From Charina bottae (Eukaryota > Chordata > Lepidosauria > Squamata > Charinaidae): a DNA stretch of 64,000 bases. This document shows, in pieces, positions 34,963-46,595 of the stretch. The stretch covers positions 80,342,798-80,406,797 of the forward strand of contig JALMGJ010000004.1 of the NCBI GenBank assembly GCA_023362775.1, read 5' to 3'. A program made the position numbers and the translations under genes. The notes beneath the pieces were generated by a model that was given only the letters and a program-made list of their open reading frames with translations, did no database searches and was not told where the DNA came from. Within the stretch, counting starts at the first letter, position 1; each line of letters starts with the position of its first letter.

Positions 34963-35070
34963 AACCTAAGAGTCTATGAAGGGAGAATAACTACTATATA
35001 AAACACTTTTTACTAATGGTGGCTTTGGAAACAGAACTGAAGATGAATGGGCTTTATTGTGCAGTTGTAG
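34963..35070 (+). repeat. Direct repeat, right copy
   Basis: Begins aacctaagagtctatgaag and, after about 23 extra bases, repeats tttttactaatggtggcttt through gggctttattgtgcagttgt. It is the partner of 34287-34368. Confidence 0.85.
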
Positions 35071-35344
35071 ACTCTAATGCTTATGGCATGTTTCTGTTCT
35101 TGCCTGAAAGGAATCTTGGATATATTTGCCACAAGAACAATGACATAGCAGTTTTGAAGGAAAAGTATGAGGATAGAGCAGTCAGTGGCCTCACTTCAAC
35201 TCATAAGAGAAGATGATAACCTGTTTGATGAAACAAAGGAGGCATTACAAGAATTGGTATCAACTATCTATAAAGAGAATCAAACAACAGAACAAGCCCA
35301 GTGAATATGATGAAGCAGTACCTTTACTGCTTCTATTGGAAAGC

Positions 35345-35432
35345 TTTAATTTATATTCCTGTGTGAAAAATGAGGTTGGACTCAGTAACTAAGTGGCCCT
35401 TTCCAGCTGTATGATTCCATGACTACTTTTCA
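35345..35432 (+). mobile_element. CR1 LINE 3' terminus
   Basis: gaggttggactcagtaacta then ggccctttccagctgtatga and ttccatgac is the sense form of the amniote CR1 3' end. It is strongly 5' truncated. Confidence 0.75.
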
Positions 35433-37827
35433 CATAGAATAACGTAATTAATACAGTGTGAAACAATTATGGCTAAGTAGCAAGATCTAAAGTATTGCTG
35501 GATATATTATACTAAATTTGTATTAGACACAATGTTATATTCAAAGAGCTGCTGTATATAAAGCTAACGTAGATATTTTTTTCCCAGTAGGTTGACTACA
35601 TTATTTGAGAAACAAAAGAAGCCAAAATTTCTCTTTGTTGCCTACTTCGTACAATCTAATTATGCTATTTATGACTGTGTAAAAAATAATTCCAATGCTT
35701 TATCAGGCATGAATTTATAATAAGTAACCAAAAATGTTGAAAGTATAAATTGGATCAACTGCTTTATAACCAAAATTAACACACATGATAAATGATGGCA
35801 GTTTGTTAAATATTTCAGCTGATATATATGTTTGTATACACACATTCATATACACACACTAAACACTGATTTGAGCGTTATACTTACATAACTTTTGTAT
35901 TACTGGATTATCTTCTTTTCTGTGAGTTAATATTTATTAAAAAGTAAGGTAATTTCTACCAATATGCATTACCTTGAAATATATGTGCTGATTCCTCATG
36001 TGACTTTATCCTTTAGAATTTTCCGGTCCTCTTTATCATTGTGAATTATAAACAGGCTTTGTGATATTTCTCAGTTTCCCTTTCTCTCATCCGATTTCCT
36101 CATTGAAACCATTATTAAGTATATTGAACACTTATCCTGTTCCCTGGAGTGCTTCGCTCAACTTCTTTGTACTCTAAAGCAGCCATTAATTACAACTCTT
36201 TGTTTCCTATCACTTAGCTAATTTTTAATCTGCAACAGGATTTTACCTCTCTACCCTGTGGTTATTTTCTGTAATAGTCTCATCAAAGCTTTGCATCATT
36301 CAAATAAATTATTTTAAAAGGATCCTCTTGTTTTCTCTTTTGTTTGCTATTTCCAACAAATATGTGTTAAACAAACTGGATTTTTAGAGTTTTGACTTTA
36401 CTAATCTATACTTAGGCAAACAGCGCATTATTCTGTCCTGAAATATGTTCTGATGCAACTATGTCATCAGTTTCTAATTTCAGTGTTCATAACAATATTG
36501 CCACTTATATTCATATTTTAAAAAAAACTTAAGCTATATTTCCATATAAGGACTATTCAAATTCTTCAGGTGTTGTGCTTTACTTGAATTGAAATTCCCA
36601 CAGTGTCCTAATCTTTCTTTAGAGATTTGCTCTAATGCTATAACACACATGTATCATACTGTATCAAAGAACTATCTGTTCTATCTTTAATCATAAAGAT
36701 TAATGCAAATAAGACAGTTCTTTCCCAGAGGTCCATTAATCCTCTCTAATAGCACCCTTCATCTTTTGTTGGCCTAGAAGATTTTACTTACATTAAAAGC
36801 TCTCAACTTAATGCTTTGTATTTCCCTACTGGTCATTACCAACAGCCTGGTAAATTTGCAACTTCTTTGTAAACAGAAAAGCCTTGGGGGGGGAATAGAA
36901 ATCAACAAACCAGCTACTTGTTGAGTAACATATAAGCATTAAACATATTGGATATAAATATTAAGTATGTTTATTTGTTTTAAAATTCTGAATTGGCTGC
37001 TGTAAATAAACTTTATTAAGAGCCTCAAGGTTTATATCATGACTTGACAGTGAGACTTCCTAGGCCATTAGTCTACAATCAGAAATCTGTAAATGAGATC
37101 TGATGCATTGCAATGGGGAGATAAACAATCAATAGCAGAAAGAAAGACCAAGAAAGGGATAGCAGAAAAAAAGGGGAGCAAAAGTGATGAAGTGAAGATA
37201 TGGCAGGAGAGAAAAAGAGACTCCACACTTTAAATTCCAGCCCATTCTTTCCTGGCTTCTAACTGCCTACAGCCAACATTCAGCTCCCAACAAATTTCTT
37301 CTGGAAGAATGAAGCTTTCAAAATAATTTTAAAAAATCATAGGAAAATTGGTTTTCATATTTTTCTTTAATTTTTAATAGGTTATTTCATCTTTATGTGA
37401 ACAAAAATGAATATATAATCTACAGATCCTGTTTAGAAGAGGAAACACTTACTAGTAAAACTTGATTATCGTAAGAACCTTCAAATTAATGCCAATTGCT
37501 ATAAAAATACTAAAAAAAATGCCATAGATAGTTTAGATACAGTATATGTTGCCAATATAAATGAATAAAATAAATTTGCTTGAAATATAACATCTGTGCA
37601 ACAACAGTAGTGATTAGAATTAAATTTTAAAGAATCTATTAATCCATTATGACATTCCACCATTGTACTTTCCCTCTTTCCTCTCTGTGTGCTTTGCTCA
37701 GGTCACACATCCAAATAACTCAAGATACAGCTTGTGTGTGTGTGTGTGGGGGGGGGGGGGGGTTTGGAGAATTTTGTTTTCATGTGGGCTTGAATAACTA
37801 TAATTATTCTCACATAATGATAACACC
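35433..37827. other. Unique AT-rich sequence
   Basis: No coding region or recognised element apart from a (TG)n/(G)n run at about 37733-37762. Confidence 0.4.
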
Positions 37828-37925
37828 CACTATGACATCAATTAAAGATACCAGAAAGCAGGCCAGGCTGCTTTCTTTTACTAACATTCTTTAAAGGGTA
37901 GAAGAGAGATTTGGAGAACAGGTCA
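37828..37925 (+). repeat. Low-copy repeat, copy 1
   Basis: ccactatgacatcaattaaa then gcaggccaggctgctttctt and agagatttggagaacagg matches 42600-42696 with scattered differences. No known family was recognised. Confidence 0.75.
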
Positions 37926-40682
37926 AGATAGCTCATGGTCAGATGGTTTTTGGCCATTTCTTTCATCTCCCTATAGTTTTTATCCTGATAATTGTTTATT
38001 TGCTACGTTAATCCTAACTATCAGAGCCAAAAGCAAGAGCTGGAAAGAGGTCATTACAGTGTCTTTTGATTATTGGGGACAGCTTGTTCATTATCTCCTG
38101 GATGGTGCCCAAGAAACTTCTATAACCTCCTTCTTCCAATAAAGCAAAAGTGTTGGCAGCTGCTGAGGGGGGAAAATGATGGGTATTCTCCTTAGGAAAC
38201 AGAAGACACAAAGTTATAAAAGCCTGAGTTAATCTGAATGCAGTTGAGAACAGAATATCCCTATTGGCAATTGTGGGAACTCAGTAGCTACATCTGCATC
38301 AGTGCTGTTTTCATCCCATGCCCTGGCCTGAATTCTGACTAGAAGGGATCTTGATAATGTACTCCATCTAGGAGATAGTGTAACTAATTCCACTACCATT
38401 TTCTATCAATTTTCCCCAAAAGAGAAACTCAAATATGAGGTGGAAGTTACTTGATATGGCTGGATGATTTATCCAAGAGAAGGTGCATCAATACATTATC
38501 CAAGGTCAATGGCACAATGCTTTTCCTTAAAAAAGCATTTATCACCTGACAAATCTAGTCATTCACACAATACCTGGCTGCCTGAAGTTGCTGGGAAGGC
38601 ATGGGCCTAGCCTGCAGCCTCAGAGAGACCTATCTATTTTCTTGTTTGATCTTTCCACAAGATCAAACAAATTCCAGAAAATATATTCACTATTTCTTAT
38701 TTAGAATTAGTAAAAATAACTGCATGTAAATAGTAAGTATGCATTCAGATTTGCAAAAAAAAAATGTTTGTGTTTATCTAGGGATTCATTGAAATATACA
38801 ATTTGACCAGGACTGCCTAAACTTTTATACGCAACCGTAAGTAATCACCCTCTAAACAGCAATAAATCTTATATTTATCCAAGAATTGAAATTAACTATT
38901 GGGAGATAATAACATAGTCTGGAGTGCTATAATGGTTCCAGCTTAATATATGGATTTCCCCAGATAATCTCTTCTGCATCCCCAATTAAAACTAAAAAAT
39001 AAAAGTTGTCATACCTATATTTTGTTTCTTATTCTGTAAACAGACAAAATGAAATAATAGGTCTATCATCTTTCAAAGCTGACTTAGCTAACTTTTTGGA
39101 GGAGGATGAGTTTGCAGGGATATATTCCATTGCTAATGATAGATAGAGGGGAAGACATTTTGTTGCAGACCAGAATGTTAACTTCTTCAGCAGCTTTTAC
39201 TTAAGTAGTTCCATTGAAGCCTTAATGACTCCTGCAGGCTCACACTCTTGTTTCCTTCAAATAATTCTACAGGGGCTTCTAACATGCTAATATTATTCTA
39301 GATATCCTTAGTTTATTGATCTGAGTTCATTGATTAGGCAGACATACAGTTTCTTTTCCTAGTAGCTCAGTTATATCATTCTGCTGCTCACTTTCTTGTA
39401 CATTTTCTTAACTTTTATTTTAGATGTCAGATAAGGTTCACTAAATAGTTACAATTTAAAAAGCATATCCAAGCCTCCACTAGTTTTGATGGGCTGTTGT
39501 ATTTTTGTTTGTTTATTTGTTTGTTTGGTTGGTTTTTTTTAAATTTACAACAGCTCTCAACATGCCCACAGTTGGTTCACTTTGGTCGGATATCATCATT
39601 TTTACAATGCAATCACTTTAAGTGATTCTATTGGAGATATGGCTGTTAACCAGCATACTTTTTAATGCCTCTAATCTATGGCAGATTTTGTTCTGCTACA
39701 TTTGGGAAAATGTTAAATATATGGATCAAACTTTCTTTCTTTTTCTTCTCTAATACTACTACTGCTCTCTTGTCCTCTCTGTCCCATCTTTGCCTAATTA
39801 AGCCATGTCTGCCATCCTTTAACCTTGAAAAATCTTAAATGGCATCTTATCTCTGATTGCATACTAGAGTTAGAATTACTGTCTCTTCCACAGCCTTGCC
39901 ATGGAGCTGTAAATCACTTTCCAAGATTCCATAAGGGGTGAATAAAGCCATCCTTGAAAACTCAAAAAGAGATGATATTAAATCTCATCAAGAACTTTTT
40001 CATCATAATAGACATCAGTGACAAAGTAGAGTACTTAAAAAGTTAATACAATTCTCCTGCAGCCATTACAGCTAGGTAGCCATGTAATTTCTCTCAAATT
40101 GCTGGGATGGATTTGACACTGCAAAAGTTGACAGAGAGGGAATTATTGCTCACCTATTATTCCATTTGTTCTTATTTCATTTGAAACAATTTGTAACATA
40201 CTATTTAACTATAGTACATAGTTTGAGATGCTGGCTTTGAAGAATGGGGAGACTGGAGAAAGAGTTATTCCCTATTCTCTTTTCCTTTCACAGTCTCTTT
40301 TAATACAAAATTTTCCTTGCTCAAGCCACTATTACTCTGTATCTTGTCGTTCTGATGCTTCTTTAATTTCATATCTGCCACTCCTTGTAATTTCAGTCAA
40401 ATACCACATATTTATTAGATAATAAAAAGGCATGTAATACATTGGTTATCTCCTTCTGCTTTAATAGATAATCTATTTTAAATAGTTTATAGCATTTGGA
40501 AGTTGTCTGCAGAATTCTACTCTAACATATTCTTTGATGCTTTCCATTTTGCAATTACAGCCTGTTTTTTCCCCCATCTTCATTTCAATAAAACAGTTCC
40601 TTCTCTTCCATTTCATACACCAATACAAATATTATTTTTAAGCACACTATCTTCTTCCTAATTTAAGGAGAGATGAAGTATA
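37926..40682. other. Unique AT-rich sequence with part of an old repeat pair
   Basis: 38725-38850 resembles 21650-21815. No gene or transposon was identified elsewhere. Confidence 0.4.
38725..38850 (+). repeat. Old low-copy repeat, partner of 21650-21815
   Basis: Shares agggattcattgaaatatac then aatttgacc with agggattcacagaaacatac then aatttgacc at 21745-21775, plus weaker similarity on either side. Confidence 0.5.
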
Positions 40683-40925
40683 TGGAGAGCCAGTTTGGTC
40701 TAGTGGTTAAGGTGCTGAGCTAGAAACCAGGAGACTAAGAGTTCTAGTCCCGCCTTAGGCATGAAAGTCGGCTGGGTGACCTTGGGCCAGTCACTTTCTC
40801 TCAGCCCAACTCACCTCACAGGGTTGTTGTGGGGAAAATAGGAGGAGGAAGGAGTATTTGGTATGTTTGCCACCTTGAGTTATTTATAAAAATAATAAAG
40901 GCGGGATAAAAATAAAATAAATAAA
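40683..40925 (+). mobile_element. MIR-like SINE, near full length
   Basis: A tRNA-like head (agtttggtctagtggttaag with a degraded B box at gagttctagtcccgcc) leads to the core tgggtgaccttgggccagtc and ctcacctcacagggttgttg. The tail (gccaccttgagttatttata, aataataaaggcgggataaa) resembles an L2-type 3' end. Related fragments lie at 55530 and 63512. Confidence 0.85.
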
Positions 40926-42599
40926 AATAACAAGAAGCAATAATCTATTTGTGATCTGCAGTGACTTATCAAAAAACAGTCATAGAAAGGGCTCGAAAAT
41001 GATTGTCCTAACACCTGCCATATTCCTGTAAAATACTTTTGCTTCCTCATATGGGATTTGCTTTTGGCTAGATTGTTATTTTTTCATATTTATTGGATAT
41101 CTCAGAAAATATTTTAAAAGGGATGGCTGTCAACATTACTATGTTGGAAGTATAAAATGGGTGAGGAAACACTAAGTTGTATGATATGGACTTGTTCACT
41201 ATACCCTATTTTGTTTAATAACTTTGTTAATATAGTATTAGAAAGAACAATATGGTTTAAAAATATAAATCTACTTTTGAATTAAAGATCAGAAAATTGG
41301 ATTTTATCATTATATAAAGAACTATGTATTTACTAAACATAAGTGAAGAAGCAAAATAAAAATTAATCTTCAAGAGTATGACCACAGAATATCTTAGATT
41401 GATGTTATTTGTTTACTTTCTGTGCATGAATAGGTTCTCTATCAAAGTAATGGAAAGCCTGATCAATTTCTTCCATGTGTTCATGCTTTAATTACGTGTT
41501 TAATATTGGCTGAGTTACTTCCTCTTCTCAACTTTGTTCTTAATCTGTTTTGATACAAGTGAAAGAAGTTCTAGTCATACGATCTAGAATTCCTTTGAAT
41601 ATTTTGTGTAAGACCAATATGATTAAGAATAATATACTGTAACTCCAAGAATGATTTATATTTGAAGTACTTATCCTCTATTCCATCACATTATTTTAAA
41701 CAAATTTATAGGATATCATTTATGTTACCTTCATTTACGTTTCTTTTTAGCTGCTTGAAATAAGGAATGTAAAAATCGAGCTCCTGCTTGGGTTCAGTTT
41801 CTGATGCTATAACAGGAGCCAAACATTTTTTTCTGAACATCTGGAGTATATGGCCAACTTGTTTTTAGAATGGAATCAGGGGAATGCATTTATTTGGGGT
41901 TTATTTATTTATTCATTCATTCACTCACTTACTTATATGTTATTTTCATATAAAATGGAACTCTGTTCCAAACACCTTTTTGCAAAGAAAGTTTATCTCA
42001 AGTCCCCTACCAGACTGTAATCTTACAAACCATACTTGAAAATGAGTCTTATTAGAGTAATTAGGATGTGCTGAGTAGACATGTGCAAGAGTATACTGCT
42101 GATGCCTGTTATCACATGTAAGCACCCATTGAGGTTATCTAGCTATGGTGACCTTTCCAATCAATCCATTGCATAAAAGAGACCTGTACGCTCTGTAACA
42201 GGTACATTCCATGTCTTTGATGATGAAATATTAGCACCAATTCCCTGAGCTCATTTCCTTCTGACTACTTATCTACTTTCTAAATTTATTAAAAACACAG
42301 TAAAATTTGTTGCTTTCATAAAATAATTCAGGTTAAGATGCACACTACTTTATTCTTATGATAAATGTGTTCACAGTAATAAAAGATATACAGATGTGCA
42401 TTAATCTGCAAAGTAGGGCTTACGACACTGCTTTTGAAAAGAGCAGTGATTGTTATTTTTCCAGATAGCTTTAGTTTTCCTCACACAGTGAGTAAGGACT
42501 GTCCTATTAGTCCTGTTAAGGGGCCAAAGTCAGCAAGCAATACTTTTTGTTAACAATCTGCAGGCAACATTAGCACTGCTTGACTAGTTGTTGCTAACA
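40926..42599. other. Unique AT-rich sequence
   Basis: No gene or recognised element. Confidence 0.4.
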
Positions 42600-42696
42600 C
42601 TCACTATGAAATCAATTAAAGATGTCAGGAGGTGGGCCAGACTGCTTTCTTTTACTAAGCCCTTATGGTGTGGAACACAGAGATTTGGAGAACAGA
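42600..42696 (+). repeat. Low-copy repeat, copy 2
   Basis: tcactatgaaatcaattaaa then gtgggccagactgctttctt and agagatttggagaacag. Partner of 37828-37925. Confidence 0.75.
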
Positions 42697-42951
42697 TTCC
42701 TATATTTTTTCTCACATTTCTCTAAAATAGAGAAATAGGTTTGATATATACTACATTTTAAAAGTAGGTTTGAGATATTCGACATTTCACAGGAATTTAA
42801 TGTAAACCAAGTAATTTCAGTCCTTATTACAAACAATGAAAGCATGAAATAGGATAAAACTGGTCAAGAAGTTCTGTTACAAACTGGCAGAAAGTATGAT
42901 CCTACATTTGGAACCATAATAGTTCCAAGCACTGCTATGTATTGATTATAT

Positions 42952-43213
42952 CAGGGCTTTCCAAAGTTTTTCCCGTGGCGACACACCAACCGGCGTTGGT
43001 GTGTCGCCGCGGGAAAACCCAGAAGTGCGGCAGCACGCAAAAACCTGGAAGCACTGCTCCTGCTTTCGGGTTTTGCACGCTGCAGTTGGTGTGTCAACGC
43101 GGGAAAACCCGGAAGCGCTGATGATGATCAGCGCTTCCGGGTTGTGTGGCGACACACCAGACTGTGGGTGGCGACACACTTTTGTGTCGCGACACACAGT
43201 TTGGAAAGCTCTG
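42952..43213. mobile_element. GC-rich hAT MITE, member C
   Basis: Starts cagggctttccaaa and ends tttggaaagctctg, with a perfect 8-bp TSD gattatat (42944-42951 and 43214-43221). The core contains several hairpins, one with the 15-base arms aacccggaagcgctg and cagcgcttccgggtt (about 43104-43141). There is no transposase. Confidence 0.95.
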
Positions 43214-43414
43214 GATTATATCCTTCCATTCTTAGATTTGTTGTTGTTTATTCGTTCAGTAGCTTCCGACTCTTCGTGACTTCATGGACCAGCCCACACC
43301 AGAGATTCCTGTCGGCCGTAGTCGCTCCCAGCTCCCCCAAGGTTGAGCCCGTCACCTCCAGAATATTATCCATCTTGCCCTTGCCCTTCCTTTTGCCATC
43401 CACATTCCCTAGCA

Positions 43415-44020
43415 TCAGCATTCTTCCCCAGTGTATCCTGTCTTCTCATTATGTGGCCAAAGTACTTCAGTTTTGCCTTTAATATCATTCCCACAAGTGA
43501 GCAGTCTGGCTTTATTTCCTGGAGTATGGACTGGTTTGATAATCTTGCAGTCCAAGGCAATTTTCCTCCAACACCACAGTTCAAAAGCATCTATCTTCCT
43601 TCGCTCAGCCTTCCTTATGGCCCATTTCTCACATTCATAGGTTACTACGGGGAATACAATTGTTTTAACTATGTGGACCTTTGTTGTCAGTGTGATGTCT
43701 CTGCTCTTAACTATTTTATTGAGATTTGTCATTGCTCTCCTCCCAAGAAGTAAACGTCTTCTGATTTCCTGGCTGCAGTCAGCATCTGCAGTAATCTTTG
43801 CGCCTAGAAATACAAAGTCTGTCACTGCCTGCACTATTTCTCCCTCTATTTGCCAGTTATCAGTCAAGCTGGTTGCCATAATCTTGGTTTTTTTGAGGTT
43901 TAACTGCAAGCCAGCTTTTGCACTTTCTTCTTTCACCTTCGTCATAAGGCTCTTCAGCTCCTCCTCGCTTTCAGCCATCAAAGTGGTATCATCTGCATAT
44001 CTGAGATAGTTAATGTTTCT
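43415..44020 (-). pseudogene. Bov-B RT catalytic box and C-terminal domain
   Basis: The minus strand reads NYLRYADDTTLMAESEEEL, with the YADD catalytic box at about 43991-44002. It continues with GLQLNLKKTKIM, FVFLGAKITADADCSQEIRR, LLLGRRAMTNLNKIVKSRDI and KIDAFELWCWRKIA, the standard RTE C-terminal landmarks. The last 30 codons are frameshifted relative to the family. Confidence 0.9.
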
Positions 44021-44141
44021 TCCAGCAATTTTAACTCCAGCCTTGGATTCATCAAGCCCAGCATGTCACATCATGTGTTCTGTGTACAAGTTGAATAGGT
44101 AGAGTGAGAGTATACAACCCTGCCATACTCCTTTCCCAATC

Positions 44142-44376
44142 TTAAACCAGTCCATTGTTACTGTCTGTTCTTACCGTAGCTACTTGGTCATTATACAGAT
44201 TCCTCAGGAGGCAGACAAGATGACTTGGTATCCCCATACCATCATGAACTTGCCACAGTTCGTTATGATCCATGCAGTCAAAGGCTTTAGAATAGTCAAT
44301 GAAACAGACATAGATGTTTTTCTGAAACTCCCTGGCTTTCTCCATTATCCAGCGGATATTGGCAATTTGGTCTCTA
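44142..44376 (-). pseudogene. Bov-B RT, SKAFDCMDH region
   Basis: Encodes MEKAREFQKNIYVCFIDYSK followed by AFDCMDHNELW and RNLYNDQVATVRT, the RT palm with the first catalytic aspartate region (IDYSKAFD). Upstream it is cut by the L2 tail at 44377. Confidence 0.9.
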
Positions 44377-44555
44377 GTTTATTTTATTTATTTATTTATA
44401 TTTCCAACTTACATCACCGCCCATCTCCCCCCATTCCAGAGGGGACTCTGGGCGGTTTACACCAAGCCAGTAATTAAAACATATAAAAATTTATAAAATA
44501 GAATACATAATTTAATTAAATATATAAGATCCAAGAGGTATATAAGATCCAAGAT
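44377..44555 (-). mobile_element. L2-like LINE 3' tail nested in Bov-B RT
   Basis: A TTTA-rich stretch then atcaccgcccatctcccccc, gaggggactctgggcggttt and an AT-rich remainder. It ends in two copies of tatataagatccaaga. The Bov-B frame breaks on entry and resumes after 44560. Confidence 0.82.
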
Positions 44556-45148
44556 TCAGTTCCTCTGCCTTTTCTAAACCCAGCTTGTACTTCTGGCAAT
44601 TCTTGCTCCATGAATTGCTGGAGTCTACCTTGCAAGATCTTGAGCATTACCTTACTGGCATGTGAAATAAGTGCCACTGTTCGATAGTTTGAGCATTCTT
44701 TAGTGTTTCCCTTTTTTGGTATGGGGATATATGTTGATTTTTTCCAATCTGAGGGCCATTCTTGTATTTTCCAAATTTGCTGGCATATGGCATGCATCAC
44801 CTTTTCAGCATCATCTTGCAAGATTTTAAAAAGTTCAGCTGGGATACCGTCGTCTCCTGCTGCCTTGTTATTAGCAATGCTTCTTAAGGCACATTCAACC
44901 TCACTCTTCAGGATATCTGGCTCTAACTCACCGACCACACCGTCAAAGCTATCCCTGATATTATTACCCTTCCTATACAGATCTTCCGTATATTGTTGCC
45001 ACCTTTTCTTGATCTCTTCTGCTTCTGTTATGTCCTTACCATCTTTGTTTTTGATCATACCCTTTTTTTTTGTCTGGAATTTACCTCCGATATTTCTAAT
45101 TTTCTGGAAGAGGTCTCTTGTCCTTCCTATTCTATTGTCTTCTTCCAC
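44556..45148 (-). pseudogene. Bov-B linker and RT N-terminal region
   Basis: An unbroken open stretch with RTRDLFQKIRNIGGKFQTKK, KKRWQQYTEDLYRKG, ALRSIANNKAAGDDGIPAEL, KKSTYIPIPKKGNTKECSNY and ASKVMLKILQGRLQQFMEQE, ending in GFRKGRGTE where the L2 tail begins. These are the canonical RTE motifs from the linker through RT block 2. Confidence 0.92.
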
Positions 45149-45807
45149 TTCCGTGCATTGCTTATTTAAAAATAATTCCTTATCTCTTCTGGCTAACCTC
45201 TGGAATTTTGCATTTAATTGGGCATATCTCCTATCACTGTTGCCTTTTGCTTTCCTTCTTTCTTGGGCTACTTCCAGTGTCTCAGCAGACAGCCATCTTG
45301 CCTTCTTGGTTTACTTTTTCTTTGGGATGTTTTTTGTTGCCGCCTCCTGAAAAATGTTGCAAACTTCTGTCCATAGTTCTTCCAGGACCTTATCTACTAA
45401 ATCTAGTCCCTTTAATCTATTCTTCACCTCCACTGCATATTCATTAGGAATATTAGTGAGCTCATATCTAACTGATCTCTAGGTCTTCCCTATTCTCTTT
45501 AGTCTGATTCTAAATTGTGCAATAAGAAGTTCGTGTTCTGAACTACAGTCAGCTCCAGGTCTTGTGTTTACTGACTGTATAGGTGTCTACCACCTTTGGC
45601 TGCAAAGGATTCATTTTGTTCTCCCAGACCATGCTTGCCTGTAATTCAAGGTGTTTGAGTACCCACCTTAGCATTCCAGTCTCCTGTAATGAAAATAACA
45701 TCTCTTTTTGTCATATTATCCAGTAGGTGCTGCAGATCCTCATAGAACTGATCTACTTCTGCTTCTTCAGCATCTGTGGTTGGGGCATATATTTGGATCA
45801 CTGTGAT

Positions 45808-45809
45808 GT

Positions 45810-45853
<44 letters not shown>

Positions 45854-45905
45854 TTAATTAATTTGTATCACCGCCCATCTCCCCCAACTGGGTAAATGGC
45901 TTAAC
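45808..45905 (-). mobile_element. L2-like LINE 3' tail nested in Bov-B endonuclease
   Basis: (TTTA)n and (ATTA)n lead to tgtatcaccgcccatctccc then ccaactgggt, the inverted L2 terminus. The endonuclease reading continues on both sides. Confidence 0.8.
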
Positions 45906-46595
45906 CTGAATTCAAATTGAGATAATTCTATCATTTTTTGGATTGTATCCAAGCACTGCTTTAGCCACTTTATTATTAATTATGAAGGCTACTCCATTTC
46001 TTCTGTGGTCCTCTTGTCCACAGTAGTAGATCTGGTGGTCATCTGATGTGAAGTGGCCCGTTCCAGTCCATTTCAGTTCACTGACACCCAAAATGTCTAT
46101 TTATTAATCTTGCCATCTCACCAATAACCACATCCAATTTGCCCTGGCTCATAGATCTTACATTCCAGGTTCCTATGGTGTGTTGATCTTTAGAACATCG
46201 GATTCGTCGTTCACCACCAGCACCGTCGGCCGCTAGCCGTCCTTTTGGCTTTGAGCTAGCTGCGTCATCATATCAGGGGCTAGTTGAACTTATCCTCTGT
46301 TCCTCCCCAGTAGCATTTTCACCATCTTCCAACGTGGGAGTCCCATCTTCCGATGGAATACCGACATATCTCTGGTTGTACTGATCCATTTAGTTGTTAT
46401 GGGAAGAATACTGGGGTGGGTTGCCATTACCTTCCCCAGGGATCATATTTAGTCTGACCTCTCTGCCATGACCTTCCCATCTTGGGTGTCCCTTCACCGT
46501 TTCGCTCATGGTGTCATTGAGGTGCTCAAGCTCCAGCGCCATGACAAGGTAACCATCTCCTTTGCTGGAGCCATTCTTGTATACCAAATACCAAA

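Larger units (their letters stand above)
43235..46595 (-). mobile_element. Nearly full-length Bov-B (RTE) LINE
   Basis: Read on the minus strand, the element has a 5' region (about 46595-46380) with a short open stretch and ggcaatggcaacccacccca. Next comes an APE-type endonuclease domain (about 46170-45660) with WTGTGHFTSDDHQIYYCGQE, NNKVAKAVLGYNPKNDRI and VIFITGDWNAKVG. The RT and a C-terminal domain follow, and the terminus gaacgaataaacaacaacaa. Stops and frameshifts occur in each domain, and two L2 tails interrupt it. It is the best candidate source type for the tails of the Sauria SINEs in the window. Confidence 0.9.

Noticed and set aside
44703..45350. 215-codon plus-strand frame opposite the Bov-B RT
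   Set aside because: It is the antisense shadow of the Bov-B coding region, which has clear RT motifs on the minus strand.
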